DNA from: Colletotrichum lupini
Taxonomy: Eukaryota > Ascomycota > Sordariomycetes > Glomerellales > Glomerellaceae
Assembly (NCBI RefSeq): GCF_023278565.1
Contig: NC_064675.1
Coordinates: forward strand, 1,302,001 to 1,366,000
DNA length: 64,000 bases
Reading direction: 5' to 3'
Shown: one piece after another, positions 1 to 11,600 of the stretch
How positions within the stretch are numbered: the stretch's first letter is position 1
Layout of the letters: the number at the start of each line of letters is the position of its first letter
The notes under the pieces: model-generated
What the model saw: only the letters and a program-made list of their open reading frames with translations
The model's database searches: none
What the model was told of the DNA's origin: nothing
Made by a program: the position numbers and the translations under genes

Positions 1-1234
1 TAAGCTTAGAAGACTATATTAGAGATTCGGGTACCCGTCGGTTACGAGGCTATATAACCTCTTAAAGTAATTAGGTAATAATAATATTAAAATAGGGGCG
101 CTAGAGTAGTTAACGAAAGTATATTATTAATACTAAATAAATGCGCAGAGCCCACGCAGATTTAAGTTTAAATTGCGTAATAAGCTTAACTTTAACTAGG
201 AAATCGTCGTCGATATCTTTTACTTAAATAGTCGGCTAGTACTATATATAATCGACGTAGCTATATCTTTCTAAGTAAGGTAATTCCTCTAGGATCTATA
301 AGTAAAGATAGTATGGGCAGCCCTATAAAAAAGCTAGATCGATATATACTAGGGACCGCTGGACGGTATTAGAACCGACGCTAGTACTAGCTTTAAGTCG
401 GTAGAATTTAGGGATAATACGACGGCTTACGGTATATAGCTAAAAGTCGTACTCGTTAAAGCGTACTATAGTATTAAAAAAGTAAAAAGGGCACACTAGT
501 AGTTAAAAAGGGCGTTTAGAATTATTAAAGAGGAAAATCCGGATTCTACTAACGACGAATACCTCTAGATAGTACTTAAATACTATAATAATACTATAGG
601 GCCTAACGGACTTATATTAACGCTATTAGTATTTAGAGTATATCTAAGAACGACCTTAGCCTCGCTACTATCGCTAGGTATAAGCTAACGAGCCCGAGTA
701 GTTAAAAAAGTAATATAAGTACTACGTAAAATAAGCATAAAAAAGCAAGTTAACGAGGTAATTACTACGCGTAATAGGCCCAATATAGGGGATAATTTAA
801 ATATATTACTAAATTCGGATATACGAGTATAGTGCGAAATTACCTAATAGTAGACTAGGCTATATAAGTTAATTTTTATTAACGAGCGCTCTTATATAGT
901 CGCAAGAAATTGCGACTAGCTATTCGAAGTATTAATTATAATAATTAGACCGTACTATATAGATCCTAACGAGGTAATTTCTAACTTATAAAAAAAAAAA
1001 GAGCTAAAGGAAACTATATAACCCGCGGTAGAGGCATAGGAAATTATCCTTAACAAAATCGTCGTAGTAGTACTAATAAATAACGAAAAAGAGGAAATTA
1101 CTAAAAGGGCACTAATACTACTAGCGAGACGTCGCAAAAGACTACGACGGTAAGCCCTAACGCGGCAATTTATTACTAGCGACGAGGTAATTAATACTTT
1201 TTATATAATAAAAAAGAAAGCTAATTTCGAGCTA

Positions 1235-2850
1235 GTGGTTAAACTACGTAAAGAAGGTATAATTATAACTATTAAAAAGCTATATAAGGGATTAGATCTT
1301 ATCGAAGTAAATACTCTTTACGATCGAGGGGTCTATCGATTTATTCTATACGACCTAGAAAAATATATAAACCTCCGCATATTTAAATTACGAATAGTTC
1401 GTAAAATTAAAGGGAAAGGAATACCCTAGCTGTACGAGAAGTCTAAATACGTAATCTAAGGATACGGCGATATTAAAAAGGCGACGCTACTTATATAATC
1501 GCCTATTATATAGCACTATAGCTAACGATTAATAATAATACTAATAGCATCGCTATAAAAAAAGGGATACGAGATTTAGAGCCGTAATATTACCTAGGCC
1601 TATACCTAATCGGCTACAGGGCTCATAAGGAAAATCCTAGCCTATCTACCGAAAGAAATAGCTAGTAAGTACTTAGAAAGTACGATTATTAAAGTGCTTA
1701 AGCTATTATATAGGCTCGTAGAATCGGGCACTTATTAGTAAGCTACTTACTACGATTTTTATATTAATTAACTATTAATAGTTACCTCTACGTACAACCC
1801 GTGCTTACTAGTCGTAGAGTATAAAAATAATTAATTTAGGATTATCGGAATATAGACCGACGATATATTAGGCCTATCCGATATTAACTTTATAAAAAAG
1901 GAGGATAAGGAGCTTTAGAAAGCGGGCTTTGTAATAAAGCTAAAAGAGGTCCTTATAATAAATACCCCCTTAGTATTTAATAGCGGGATTTTTATAATCG
2001 AAAAAGAAAACGTCGTTTTTTAGTAAAAGGGGTAGGGCGAGAAAATTAACCTCGTCGATCTAAACGTAACTAACGTTAAAAAGTAATATAAAGCTAAGCT
2101 TGCGCGAGGGGTATATATTATAAGTATTTATTAACTTAAAGTAATTTTTAACTACGCTAAGGTAGCATAGGCTATAGATCTAACTAAATAAGACGTCGAG
2201 GTACTTAATAAGCGGCTTAAGTAATAGTAAATAAATCTCGATTAAAGTCTTATTTATTACCCGATCGACCTTACGATTAGTAAGCTCTACGTCTTTATTA
2301 ATAGGTTATTTATAAATAATAACGACCTTATTTTATAATTAGGGTATATTATTATCCTAGTTAACGAGAGTATAGGCAAGAGCAAATTTACTATATACGG
2401 TAATATAATCTACTACTCGTTAACTAAAAGTAAATAAATAACGAGAAGTATATTAGCGTCGGAGGTTTATAATATAGTTAACGGCATTAACCTCTCTTAT
2501 ACGATTTTAACGACGCTAAGGAAGATTACTAATCGAATTAGCCTTTTACTTATTCTAACGGTTATCTATACCGATTCTTACTTACTATATAAATACTTCG
2601 TTAAATTAAGAACGATAAAGGGAAAGAGGCTTATAATCGATATTATAGCCCTTAGGTAATCGTACGAAAGGCACGAGATACTTAAAATCCGTTAGATTAA
2701 TAATAAAGATAACCTCGTAAACGCTTTTATAAAAGTAGTACTAAATAAGGGATTAAAGTAATTTATAAATAGTAAAAAAGTTACTATACGAATAGAGGGA
2801 TAGGTTATATAAAAAGAGTAAAAAAAAGGGGGAAAAGGAGACGACTTAGT
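1235..2850 (+). pseudogene. RIP-inactivated Copia reverse transcriptase / RNase H
   Basis: An unbroken stretch of 64 codons (1235-1429) covers the start of an RVT_2-type domain. Beyond it the frame continues with many TAG/TAA codons that RIP would make from TGG, CAG and CAA. A T-D-D-I-L-G-L-S-D segment near 1856-1882 fits the catalytic Asp-Asp of Copia reverse transcriptase. The RNase H part shows a T-D-S-Y segment near 2570 and an N-A-F-I-K segment near 2720 resembling the common D-A-F-T-K end. The number of stops excludes a working protein. Confidence 0.8.
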
Positions 2851-2919
2851 AAACGGGCCCGAGGTTAAATTATACTTCTAACCGTAGCGGTTAAATTAAT
2901 AAAAAAAAGAGAAAGTTAG

Positions 2920-3121
2920 TATCGGATTAGAAGTCTAATTTAATTACGGTATCTAGCCGACTGCGCAGGGGCTAATTAGGGGCCCTATATACGATTATTA
3001 TAGCTAGCCTAACCTATAGTTAGAACCTCCTTTTTATACCTACGCAGATATTTATATAGTTTAATTGATCTCTTCGTCAACTACGGTTCGAACTAACTAC
3101 CCTGTAATAGGGATACTAACA
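2920..3121 (+). repeat. 3' LTR of Copia A1 (202 bp)
   Basis: This is the reverse complement of the LTRs at 8419-8620 and 15014-15215, with the same length. It begins TATCGG (TG mutated to TA) and ends CTAACA, so the inner terminus is mutated while the outer CA is kept. It also carries the first in-frame codons that run into the interrupted gene downstream. Confidence 0.9.
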
Positions 3122-4306
3122 CTAGCCCTCCGAATCTACTGCAAAGGCTTCAGAGTCAGGTGGATGATGTGGCTGGACGACTGGCTTTTGATCGCCGGAT
3201 GGGTCTTTCTGATTGCCTCGCAGTCCTTCTTGAGCGAGATGATGAGGCTGGGGTTCGCGAGAACCTACGGCGTCACGCCGGCCATGAGCACGATGTTGTA
3301 TTACGCCGACAACTGCCACAAGATCTCCTTGGCTCTGACAAAAACTTCGTTTGCCGTTACGTTGCTTCGAATTGCCTCTGGGTGGCAGAGATACATCATC
3401 TGGTTCTTGGTCATTACCATGAACATCCAGTTCATCGTCCACATCATTCTCACCTGGAGAGCTGTTTGTCCTAGAAGACCTGGAGATACAACTCCTCACC
3501 TTCCAGGCTCATGCTGGTCAGCACAAGACGCAATCACCTTGGGAATATTTGGAGGATGTATGTCCTCTTTCCCGCGAAGTTATTCTATGCACTCCGGCTT
3601 TCTGACTATTGATAGTGTACTCTGCCGTCTCAGATTTTGTTCTCGCGTTATTACCTTGGAAGATCGTTTTGAGCCTACAAATGAGGAAGCACGAAAAAAT
3701 CGGCGTTGGAATGGCCATGAGCATGGGGATCTTGTAAGCACGGCGCCACTTTCCACCTTCTTTCTCCTTTTCTGGAGAGTTTCAGCTAACCCGAAGCTGC
3801 CTGGCCAGAGCGGGTGTGATGGGAATAATGAAAGCTGTGCAGAGCATCGCGATCATGGACTTCCTTGGCCCTGATTGTGAGTAACTGGCCCCATAAGTTT
3901 CTCTTCACGTTCACTGATGACCATTGTTCAAGACCTTTGGAAGGTCTGCATCTTTTGGGTCTGGGCGATGGCAGAACCAAATGCGACCATCATTGCAGCC
4001 TCCATTCCCGTTCTTCGAGTGCTCTTCCGAAACGCTCTGAGTAGCCGACCTTCAGAATACCCCTCTGGCGCATACATTCGATCGGATAACCTCAGCAAGT
4101 TTCAGAATCGCGGCATGTCTGCTATTTGCTCCTCAAGAAATATGGACCGCGACAAGAGAGACAATGACAGTGATCAGGAAATTTTAGGTGGGATTATGAA
4201 AACAACGGAGGTATCTGTGGACTCCATCAACTATGATGGCCAAGGCCGTCGGTTCGGGAAGAAGGCACTACGGGAGGAGCACGGCATCGAGCTTGCCAAT
4301 CGATGA
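3122..4306 (+). pseudogene. Fungal rhodopsin-fold (PTH11/SAT4-like) membrane protein, 5' end removed by LTR insertion
   Basis: Coding restarts immediately after the LTR with an A-L-R-I-Y segment and a W-L-D-D-W-L-L-I-A motif, typical of the second transmembrane helix of the fungal seven-helix rhodopsin-fold family. Exons read by eye are 3122-3557, 3616-3733, 3809-3876 and 3933-4306, with introns of 58, 75 and 56 nt carrying GTATGT, GTAAGC and GTGAGT donors. Joined, they keep the usual L-P-W-K-I and A-S-I-P-V-L-R-V-L motifs of the family. The first helix and start codon are absent. Downstream exons lack stops or RIP, so the insertion is probably recent or the rest was protected. In the family this domain occurs in putative GPCR-like surface sensors; a sensing role here is inference. 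Confidence 0.8.
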
Positions 4307-6407
4307 TCACTGGTGTCCAAAGTTACGGCCGATTATGAGGCGTCCACGTAAGAGAGACATCAAATGTTATTTCGTGGGTTTGAGGAGTCGGTTATGGTGA
4401 ACTGAGATGATTTACTGCGGTGCCCAATGGGTCTATGACATGACCCTGGCAAAATATTGAGAGCCCTTGTTGAATGAGAACGGAATTAGGCCCAGCAGTG
4501 ACGCTTTGTTGAAGGTCAGAGCTCATCGGTACTATACTATCCATTCCTCAACCTCCTCGCCTCATTCATTATCCATGCTCTTGCTAGCCATGAATTTCTA
4601 ATGCTTTGTATCTTCGGAGCAGTTCCTCCCCTAAAACCAGGTTTGAATGTCTATCGTGGCTCCCGGTGTCGTCGAGTCGCCCGCCTAGAGTTGCCACGGG
4701 ATCCACCGCCGCCAGAGAATCCGAAACACATCTTAATTGGCTATGTCTGCTTTCTTGGTCTTTGTGATTTTGTATCTTGTAGTCGGGTGTCCTGCTGTGG
4801 GGTACCTTAGGTAATGTGGTCTGAGGAGGAGTCGATTGTCGGTTACTTCGGTGTTGTTTACACTTAGGTAGGTAAGCTAGTATGAGGTGCCTTGTCTTTG
4901 GGCGTACTTAGCATTCAATTTATTGCTAAGTGGTTCTCTTTCTCTCCAGAACAGTGAATTCCTCCAGGCGTAGTGAATGCAACACACCTGCTGAGATGAC
5001 GATGATGACAAACTTGGCCATTCGCCCTATCAATAGTCCACATGCTGCGTTGCGATCTGCCTAAATTGCATTCCTGATTCATAGTTTTCGCTTGTTTCAA
5101 TCTAGATTGCGCCCCTGAACCGCTTCTGAATTTCCATCCATCCAAAGAAGCCTAAAGCTCCATGGAAGTAGGGACGGTTCATGGAGTCATTTGTGGTGGT
5201 ATATATGCGTTCTCATTGCGTGCAGTTGAAGTGCCGGCATAGCTTGTTGGAACAGGCTTGTTTGACGAGACATCAAGTCATCCGCACGGGAAACTAGCTT
5301 GAAAGACACACAGAAAAACTTGTATTCAACCGTCAATCTACCTGTTCTAATTGCTTACAAACTACTGATATCGTGCGCTGTGGAATGTCAGCAATTCATC
5401 TGCAATTGACGAGGAAACCTGAGGAAGCTTTAGCTCGCAGTGTCGTCAACTCCTCAATTGTTATCACTTTCGAATGGCCATTCTCATTTGCCGCTCCGAT
5501 TCGTTGGTTCGTCCAATCTAGGCCCAGTCAAGCAGTTGATGAGTTGGAACGAGATCCGATCACTGTCCACTGGTTGGTGGTTGAGTCTCGATTACTCAAG
5601 TACGTAGCTGTCATGCTAGCAGACAGCTTGATTAGTTCCAGAAAAAGCCCGAAACATGATCTCGCAAATTCTAGAATCTTAGTCATGCGCAAAGTTAAGC
5701 GCCAAATGTCATAAGCCAACTCGTTCTTTACATGTGAGTTTGCCCAGGCTTTAGGGATACTTGTCACAAAGCTCGGACGACTCGACAAAGTGGGAGACGC
5801 AAGATAGCAGGGACAAAACAGGGCATGCCACGTTTAGACAACAAACACAAGCAGCCGCCTCCATACCAAGCGCTCCGCTTACGCACAAACAAATTCTCGG
5901 TCAACAGTTCGCACACTTGATCTTTTTACCTTTCTTTTTTTTTTCGCAAAATATTTCAGCAGATTTTAATGAAGGTTGGCATTGTTGGACACTTATTCTC
6001 TTATTCAATCATGACGAGAACATGCTCAACATATGATCTGAATATGTTCGGGGCAGTACAAGAGGGGGCGGGACCCCTAGCGCGGGATCCTTTTACATGG
6101 GGCTTTTCTTAGCCCCAAAACAATCGCCGCCCGGCAATCTGAATGGCCTGAAGGGAAGGAACCTGGAAGCAACCTAGAACGCTCCAACGACAACCCTGGA
6201 TTGACCCCACCTGAGACGCTTAAGTAAGGGCATGTTTCCCCGGGTCTGGTCACAAAAACTTCATCAACTTCACCTCACCCCCTCCAATCTCACCACCAAC
6301 TCATAGACGTCGCCGCATCACTCTTTCATCAATACAACAGTCAATAATAGGTATTACGGAGAGCGGGGTCGTTTGAGAAAATTTTGTCGCTACCGCTTTA
6401 GCACACC
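4307..6407. other. Intergenic, no gene recognised
   Basis: Base composition is ordinary and free of RIP. Only short overlapping open frames occur on both strands and none resembles a known domain. CTTAGGTA-type words near 4806 and 4864 are common in fungal promoters. The last 150 bases are C/A-rich, as in a fungal 5' leader, and lead into the CCCH gene. Confidence 0.6.
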
Positions 6408-8235
6408 ATGGACGGAATGGAGGATTTATCGGCATACGTGCAACAACTGGAGCTTTTCCGCCGCAATGATTACACCCGTGATCAGATGATCCAGGTGAGA
6501 TTTTGAGATTTCTGGAGCCCCGACGATGGCAACGCCCGCGACTGTCTGATGATGGCATACGCCATAGCTATTGCCATCTTGCTTCGTTCATTTCACGAGC
6601 GGTTTACTGACAGGCATTGTCTAGGATCTACTTGCTCGCCACGGCCAGCTTCAGCAAGCTTACCGGGAAAAGTGCGATGACTACAATAATGAGCGCGAAT
6701 CGCGCCGGATGTGGCAGACCAAGGCCAATAATCTGGGAAAGGACGTAGTGGCTCTTAACAAGGCAAATGTACGTCTGGTTCTCCCCTCGTTCGTGGCCCA
6801 TTCAACCAACTCATCGACCAGCCCTCGGCGCTGAGCTCAAGCTGTCACGCCCGAGCCAAGCATGGGAAGGTGCTGACTTGTGAGACAGGAATCTAATCCA
6901 TTCGTCTTTGTTATAATTGATGGTGACGGCGCCATCTTTCAGGAATCTTTATTGAAGAGGGGCGCAGAAGGAGGTGCCGAAGCCGGGTATCTTTTGTCGA
7001 CAGAGATAAAGAATTACGTTACCGAGGCCTACCCTGAGGCTGCCAGCGAAGACTGGAACATAATCGTACAGGTGGTACTTAACATGGATGGCCTTGCAAA
7101 GAAGCTGCACGCATCCGGTATCATTCCCTTCACCACCTCAGAACGAACTCTCATCGATTTCGGACGCGGCTTTGGCCGCGCTCAGCCTCTATTCAGCTTC
7201 ATCGACGTCGGCTCAGGCAAGGAGTCGGCCGACCACAAGATCCGCGAGATGCTCCGCGTCATGGTCCGCATCGGCCAGTGCAAGCATATCTTCTTCGGCC
7301 CCTGCCACGATAACGGATACCTCCCGGTCCTGGAGCCGTATAAGCTAGACGATAAGGTGGCTTCAAAGTTCACCCTCATCGAGACGACCCCCGCCGAGGA
7401 GGGCTTTAAACAGCTCAAGTTCCACAGAATTATCTTTAACTCTGTCTTTATGTCGGAAAAGCTTCCCGAAAGAGTCCAGCGACAGACTATGGGCATGCCG
7501 AGTATGCTTCCTCCTCCCGTCTCCTCCGCACCGACCGCCACCATCTCCGCCGCCGCTAGACCGCCCACCGGCCCGTACCACACCAACTCCAACTCCGCAA
7601 ACAACGGCGCCCCCGTCGAGCCGCCTCGCGTTACCAGTCCGCTGTCCAGCGGCTCCCAGACGCCCGCGTCTAGTTGGTCTACGATGACGCGGGTCTCGAC
7701 GGCGCCCAAGCCCATTGACATCTTTTCTACAAAAAAAGCGCCGCAGCCGAAATACTACCTCATGAACGCCGACAGCCAGCGCATCGACGAGCCGCTGCCA
7801 AAGGTCGACCCTATGGTAGAGAAGAGATTCAACGCGCGCATGACGGAGACGGGCAAGAAGTTCTGCAACAATTACCACCTACACGGCGAGTGTAAGAATC
7901 CAGTCTGTTCCTACATCCACGGCGATAAGCTTAGCGCCAGCGAAATGGTACTATTGAAGCAAAAGGTGAGTTTCATTCGTTCGCTTCGTGATTTCATGGG
8001 GTAGTCTTTCTTCATTTTCGGGCATTAGGCTAATTTGTGACAAAAGTCTCGCGGTATCCCCTGTAGCTTGGGTTCCGAATGCGACGACGTAAACTGCACA
8101 CTCGGCCATCACTGCAGGTGGCTCAAGGACTGCAACCACAGCTACTGCCGCTTCCAGGGCTACCACGACATCAGCCCCAAACCGAGAGTCAAGTGCTTCG
8201 AGGATGGCAGTATGAAGATTATCGATAAGCTCTAA
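6408..8235 (+). CDS. CCCH-type zinc-finger protein (DUF7923-like N-terminal domain)
   Basis: Four exons, 6408-6494, 6625-6768, 6889-7965 and 8047-8235, join in frame to 498 residues. The start has a good context (ACACCATGG). Residues 1-77 are a short helical, probably coiled-coil segment. A globular domain follows, opening with F-V-F-V-I-I-D-G-D-G and resembling the DUF7923 domain that precedes CCCH fingers in fungal proteins. Residues around 210-310 are Pro/Ser/Thr-rich and probably disordered. The first finger reads C-x8-C-x4-C-x3-H (near 7864-7920). A second Cys/His cluster, C-x5-C-x4-C-x3-H, and further Cys/His pairs fill the last exon. CCCH fingers usually bind RNA; here that is inference. 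The gene is intact although a Copia element begins 184 bp past the stop. Confidence 0.87.
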
Positions 8236-8418
8236 GATTATTTACCGCTCATCCATCATTCAACTAAAGAAGAAAAGAGAAAAGAAAAATGGCCAAGACG
8301 GGCATAATAACCACTGCGGGTTAAAGCTCAAGAACCGGGAGGTCGGATCTTGGTGCTTTGGGGCATAAAAGATTGATGTCAGACGCAGGGAAGATTGTGC
8401 CCGTCAATTGAGGATATC

Positions 8419-8620
8419 TGTTGGTATCCCTATTACAGGGTAGTTAGTTCGAACCGTAGTTAACAAAGAGATCAATTGAACTATCTAGATATCTGCGTAG
8501 GTATAAAAAGGAGGTTCTAACTATAGGTTAGGCTAGCTACGATAATCGTAAATAGGGCCCCTAATTAGCCCCTACGTAGTTAGCTATATGCCGCGGTCGA
8601 ATTAGACTTCTAATTCGATA
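8419..8620 (-). repeat. Left LTR of Copia A2
   Basis: It starts TGTTGG at the outer edge, intact, and ends TTCGATA at the inner edge with TG/CA mutated to TA. It aligns over its full length with 15014-15215. Confidence 0.93.
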
Positions 8621-11600
8621 CTAACTTTCTCTTTTTTTTATTAATTTAACCGCTATAGTTAGAGGTATAATTCGACCTCGGGCCCGTTTACTAAGTCGTC
8701 TCTTTTTCCCCCTTTTCTCTATTCTTTTTATATAACCTATCCCTTTATTTATATAATAACTTTTCTGCTACTTATAAATTACTCTAATCCCTTATTTAGT
8801 ACTACTTTTATAAAAGCGTTTGCGAGGTTATTTTTATTATTAATCTAACGGATCTTAAGTATCTTGCGCCTTTCGTACGATTACTTAAGGGCTATAATAT
8901 CGATTATAAGCCTCTTTTCTTTTATCGTTCCTAATTTAATAAGGCATTTATATAGCGAATAGGAATCGGTATAAATAACCGTTAGAATAGGTAGAAGGCT
9001 AATTCGATCGGTAATCTTTTTTAGCGTTATTAAAATTGCGTAGGAGAGGTTAACGCTATTAACTATACTATAGACCTCTAACGCTAGTACACTTCTTATT
9101 ACTTACTTATTTTTAGTTAACGAGTAGTAGATTATATTACCGTATATAATAAATTCGCTCTCGCCCATACTCTCGTTAGCTAGGATAATAATATACCCTA
9201 ATTACGAAGTAAGGTCGTTATTATTTATAAATAACCTATTAATAAAGACGTAGAGCTTACTAGTCGTAAGGTCGATTAGGTAGTAAACGAGACCTCGATT
9301 AAGATTCGTTTATTACTACTTAAGCCGCTTATTAAGTACCTCGATATCTCGTTCGGTTAGATCTATAGCCTACGCTACCCTAGCATAGTTAAAAATTACC
9401 TCGGGCTAATAAATACTCGTAATATATACCCCTCGCACAAGCTTAGCCTTATACCGCTTTTTAATATCGGTTACGTTCGGGTTAACGAGGTTAATCTTCT
9501 CGCCCTACCCCTTTTACTAAAAAACGACGGTTTCCCCTTTAATTATAAGAATCCCGCCGTTAAATACTAGGGGGGTATTTATTATAAAAACCTTTTTTAG
9601 CTTCGCTACGAAGCCCGCTTTCTAAAGCTCCTTATCCTCCTTTTTTATAAAGTTAATATCGGATAGGCTTAATATATCGTCGGTTTATATTCTAACGATC
9701 CTAAATTAGTTACCTTCGTATTCCGCGACTAGTAAGCACGGGTCGTACGTAGAGGTAACTATTAATAATTAATTAATATAAAAATCGTAGTAGGTAGCTT
9801 ACTAATGGGTGCCCGATTCTGCGAGCCTATATAGTGGCTTAAGCACTTTAATAATCGTGCTTTCTAAGTACTTACTAGCTATTTCCTTCGGTAGATAAGC
9901 TAGGATTTTCTTTATAAGCCCTGTAGCCGATTAGGTATATACTTAAGTAATATTACGGCTCTAAATCTCGTATCCCTTCTTCTATAGCGATACTATTAGT
10001 ACTATTATTAATCGTTAGCTATAGCGCTATATAGTGGGCGATTATATAAGTAGCGTCGCCTTTTTAACGTCGCCGTACTCCTAAATTACGTATCTAGACT
10101 TCTCGTACGGTTAGGGTATTCCTTTTTTTTTAATTTTATAAACTATTCGCGATTTAAATATGCGGAGGTTTATATACTTTTTTAGATCGTAGAGGATAAA
10201 TCGATAGACCCCTCGATCGCGTAGAGTGTCTATTTTAATAAGATCTAATCCCTTATACGGCTTTTTAGTAGTTATAATTACGCCTTCCTTACGTAGTTTA
10301 ATTACTAGCTCGAAATCGGCTTTCTCTTTTGCTATATAAAAGGTATTAATTACCTCGTCGCTAGTAATAAATTACCGCGTTAGTACTTACTATCGTAGTC
10401 TCTTGCGACGTATTAGTACCCTTTTAGTAATTTCCTTTTCCTCGTCGTTTATTAGTACTACTATAACGATTTCGTTAAGGATAATTTCCTATGCCTCTAC
10501 CGCGGGTTATATAGCTTCCCCTAGCTCTTCTTTTTCTTATAGGCTAGAAATTACCTCGATAAGATCTATATAATATAGTCTAACTATTATAATTAATACC
10601 TTAAGTAGTTAGTTACGATCTCTCGCGACTACGTAAGAACGCTCGTTAACGGAAATTAATTTATATAGCCTAGCCTATTATTAAGTAATTTCGCGCTATA
10701 CTCGTATATTTAAATTTAGGGGCATATCTAAATTAACCCCTATGTCGGGCCTATTGTGCGTAATAATTACCTTATTAACTTGCCTTTTTATACTTACCTC
10801 GCGCAGTGCCCGTATTATTTTTTTAACTACTTAAGCTCGCTAGCTTATGTTTAGTAATAGTAGCGAGGCTAAGGTCGTTTTTAAATATACTCTAAATATT
10901 AGAAGCGTCGGTATAAGCCCGTTAGGCCCCATAGTATCGTTATAGTATTTAAGTACTATCTAGAGGTATTCGTTATCGTTAGAATCGGGATTTTCTTTTT
11001 TAATAATTTTAAACGCTCTTTTTAACTACTAGTGCGCCCTTTTTACCTTTTTAATACTATAGTACGCTTCGATAGGTACGACTTTTAACTATATACCGTA
11101 GGCCGTCGTATTTTCTTTAAATTTTACTAACTTAAAACTAGTATTAGCGTCGGTTCTAATACCGTCTAGCGGTCCCTAGTATATATCGATCTAGCTTTTT
11201 TATAGAGCTACCTATACTATTTTTGCTTATAGATCCCGTAGGAATTACCCTACTTAGAATAATATAGCCTCGTCGATTATATATAGGACCGGTCGACTAT
11301 TTAAGTAGAAGATATTAACGACGATCTCCTAATTAAAGTTAAGCTTATTACGCAATTTAAATTTAAATCTGCGTAGGCTCTGCGTATTTATTTAGTATTA
11401 GTAATATACTTTTATTAACTACTCTAGCGCCCCTATTTCGATATTATTATTACCTAAATACTTTAAGAGGTTATATAGCCTCGCAACCGACGGGTAGCTA
11501 AATCTCCGGTATAGTTATCTAAGCTCACTTTCCGTTAGGTAATTAATCGACTTCGTATCGTTAGTAAGCTTTATAAACGCGTGCCCCTATCGTCGTTTAA

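Larger units (their letters stand above)
1..3121 (+). mobile_element. Ty1/Copia LTR retrotransposon, family A, 3' part, RIP-mutated
   Basis: The block is very AT-rich with almost no CpA or TpG dinucleotides, as expected after RIP. Plus-strand translation, reading TAG and TAA as mutated Trp and Gln codons, gives a Copia reverse transcriptase and RNase H, so the element runs left to right and ends in an LTR at 2920-3121. The same sequence occurs inverted at 8419-15215 and 46229-53321. The 5' part (gag, protease, integrase) lies beyond the left edge, so its target duplication cannot be tested. The right end sits exactly where a membrane-protein gene begins in mid-sequence. Confidence 0.93.

Noticed and set aside
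3065..3121. Start of the rhodopsin-fold protein within the LTR
   Set aside because: The in-frame codons before 3122 belong to the LTR and offer no ATG. They are read-through sequence and not the native start.
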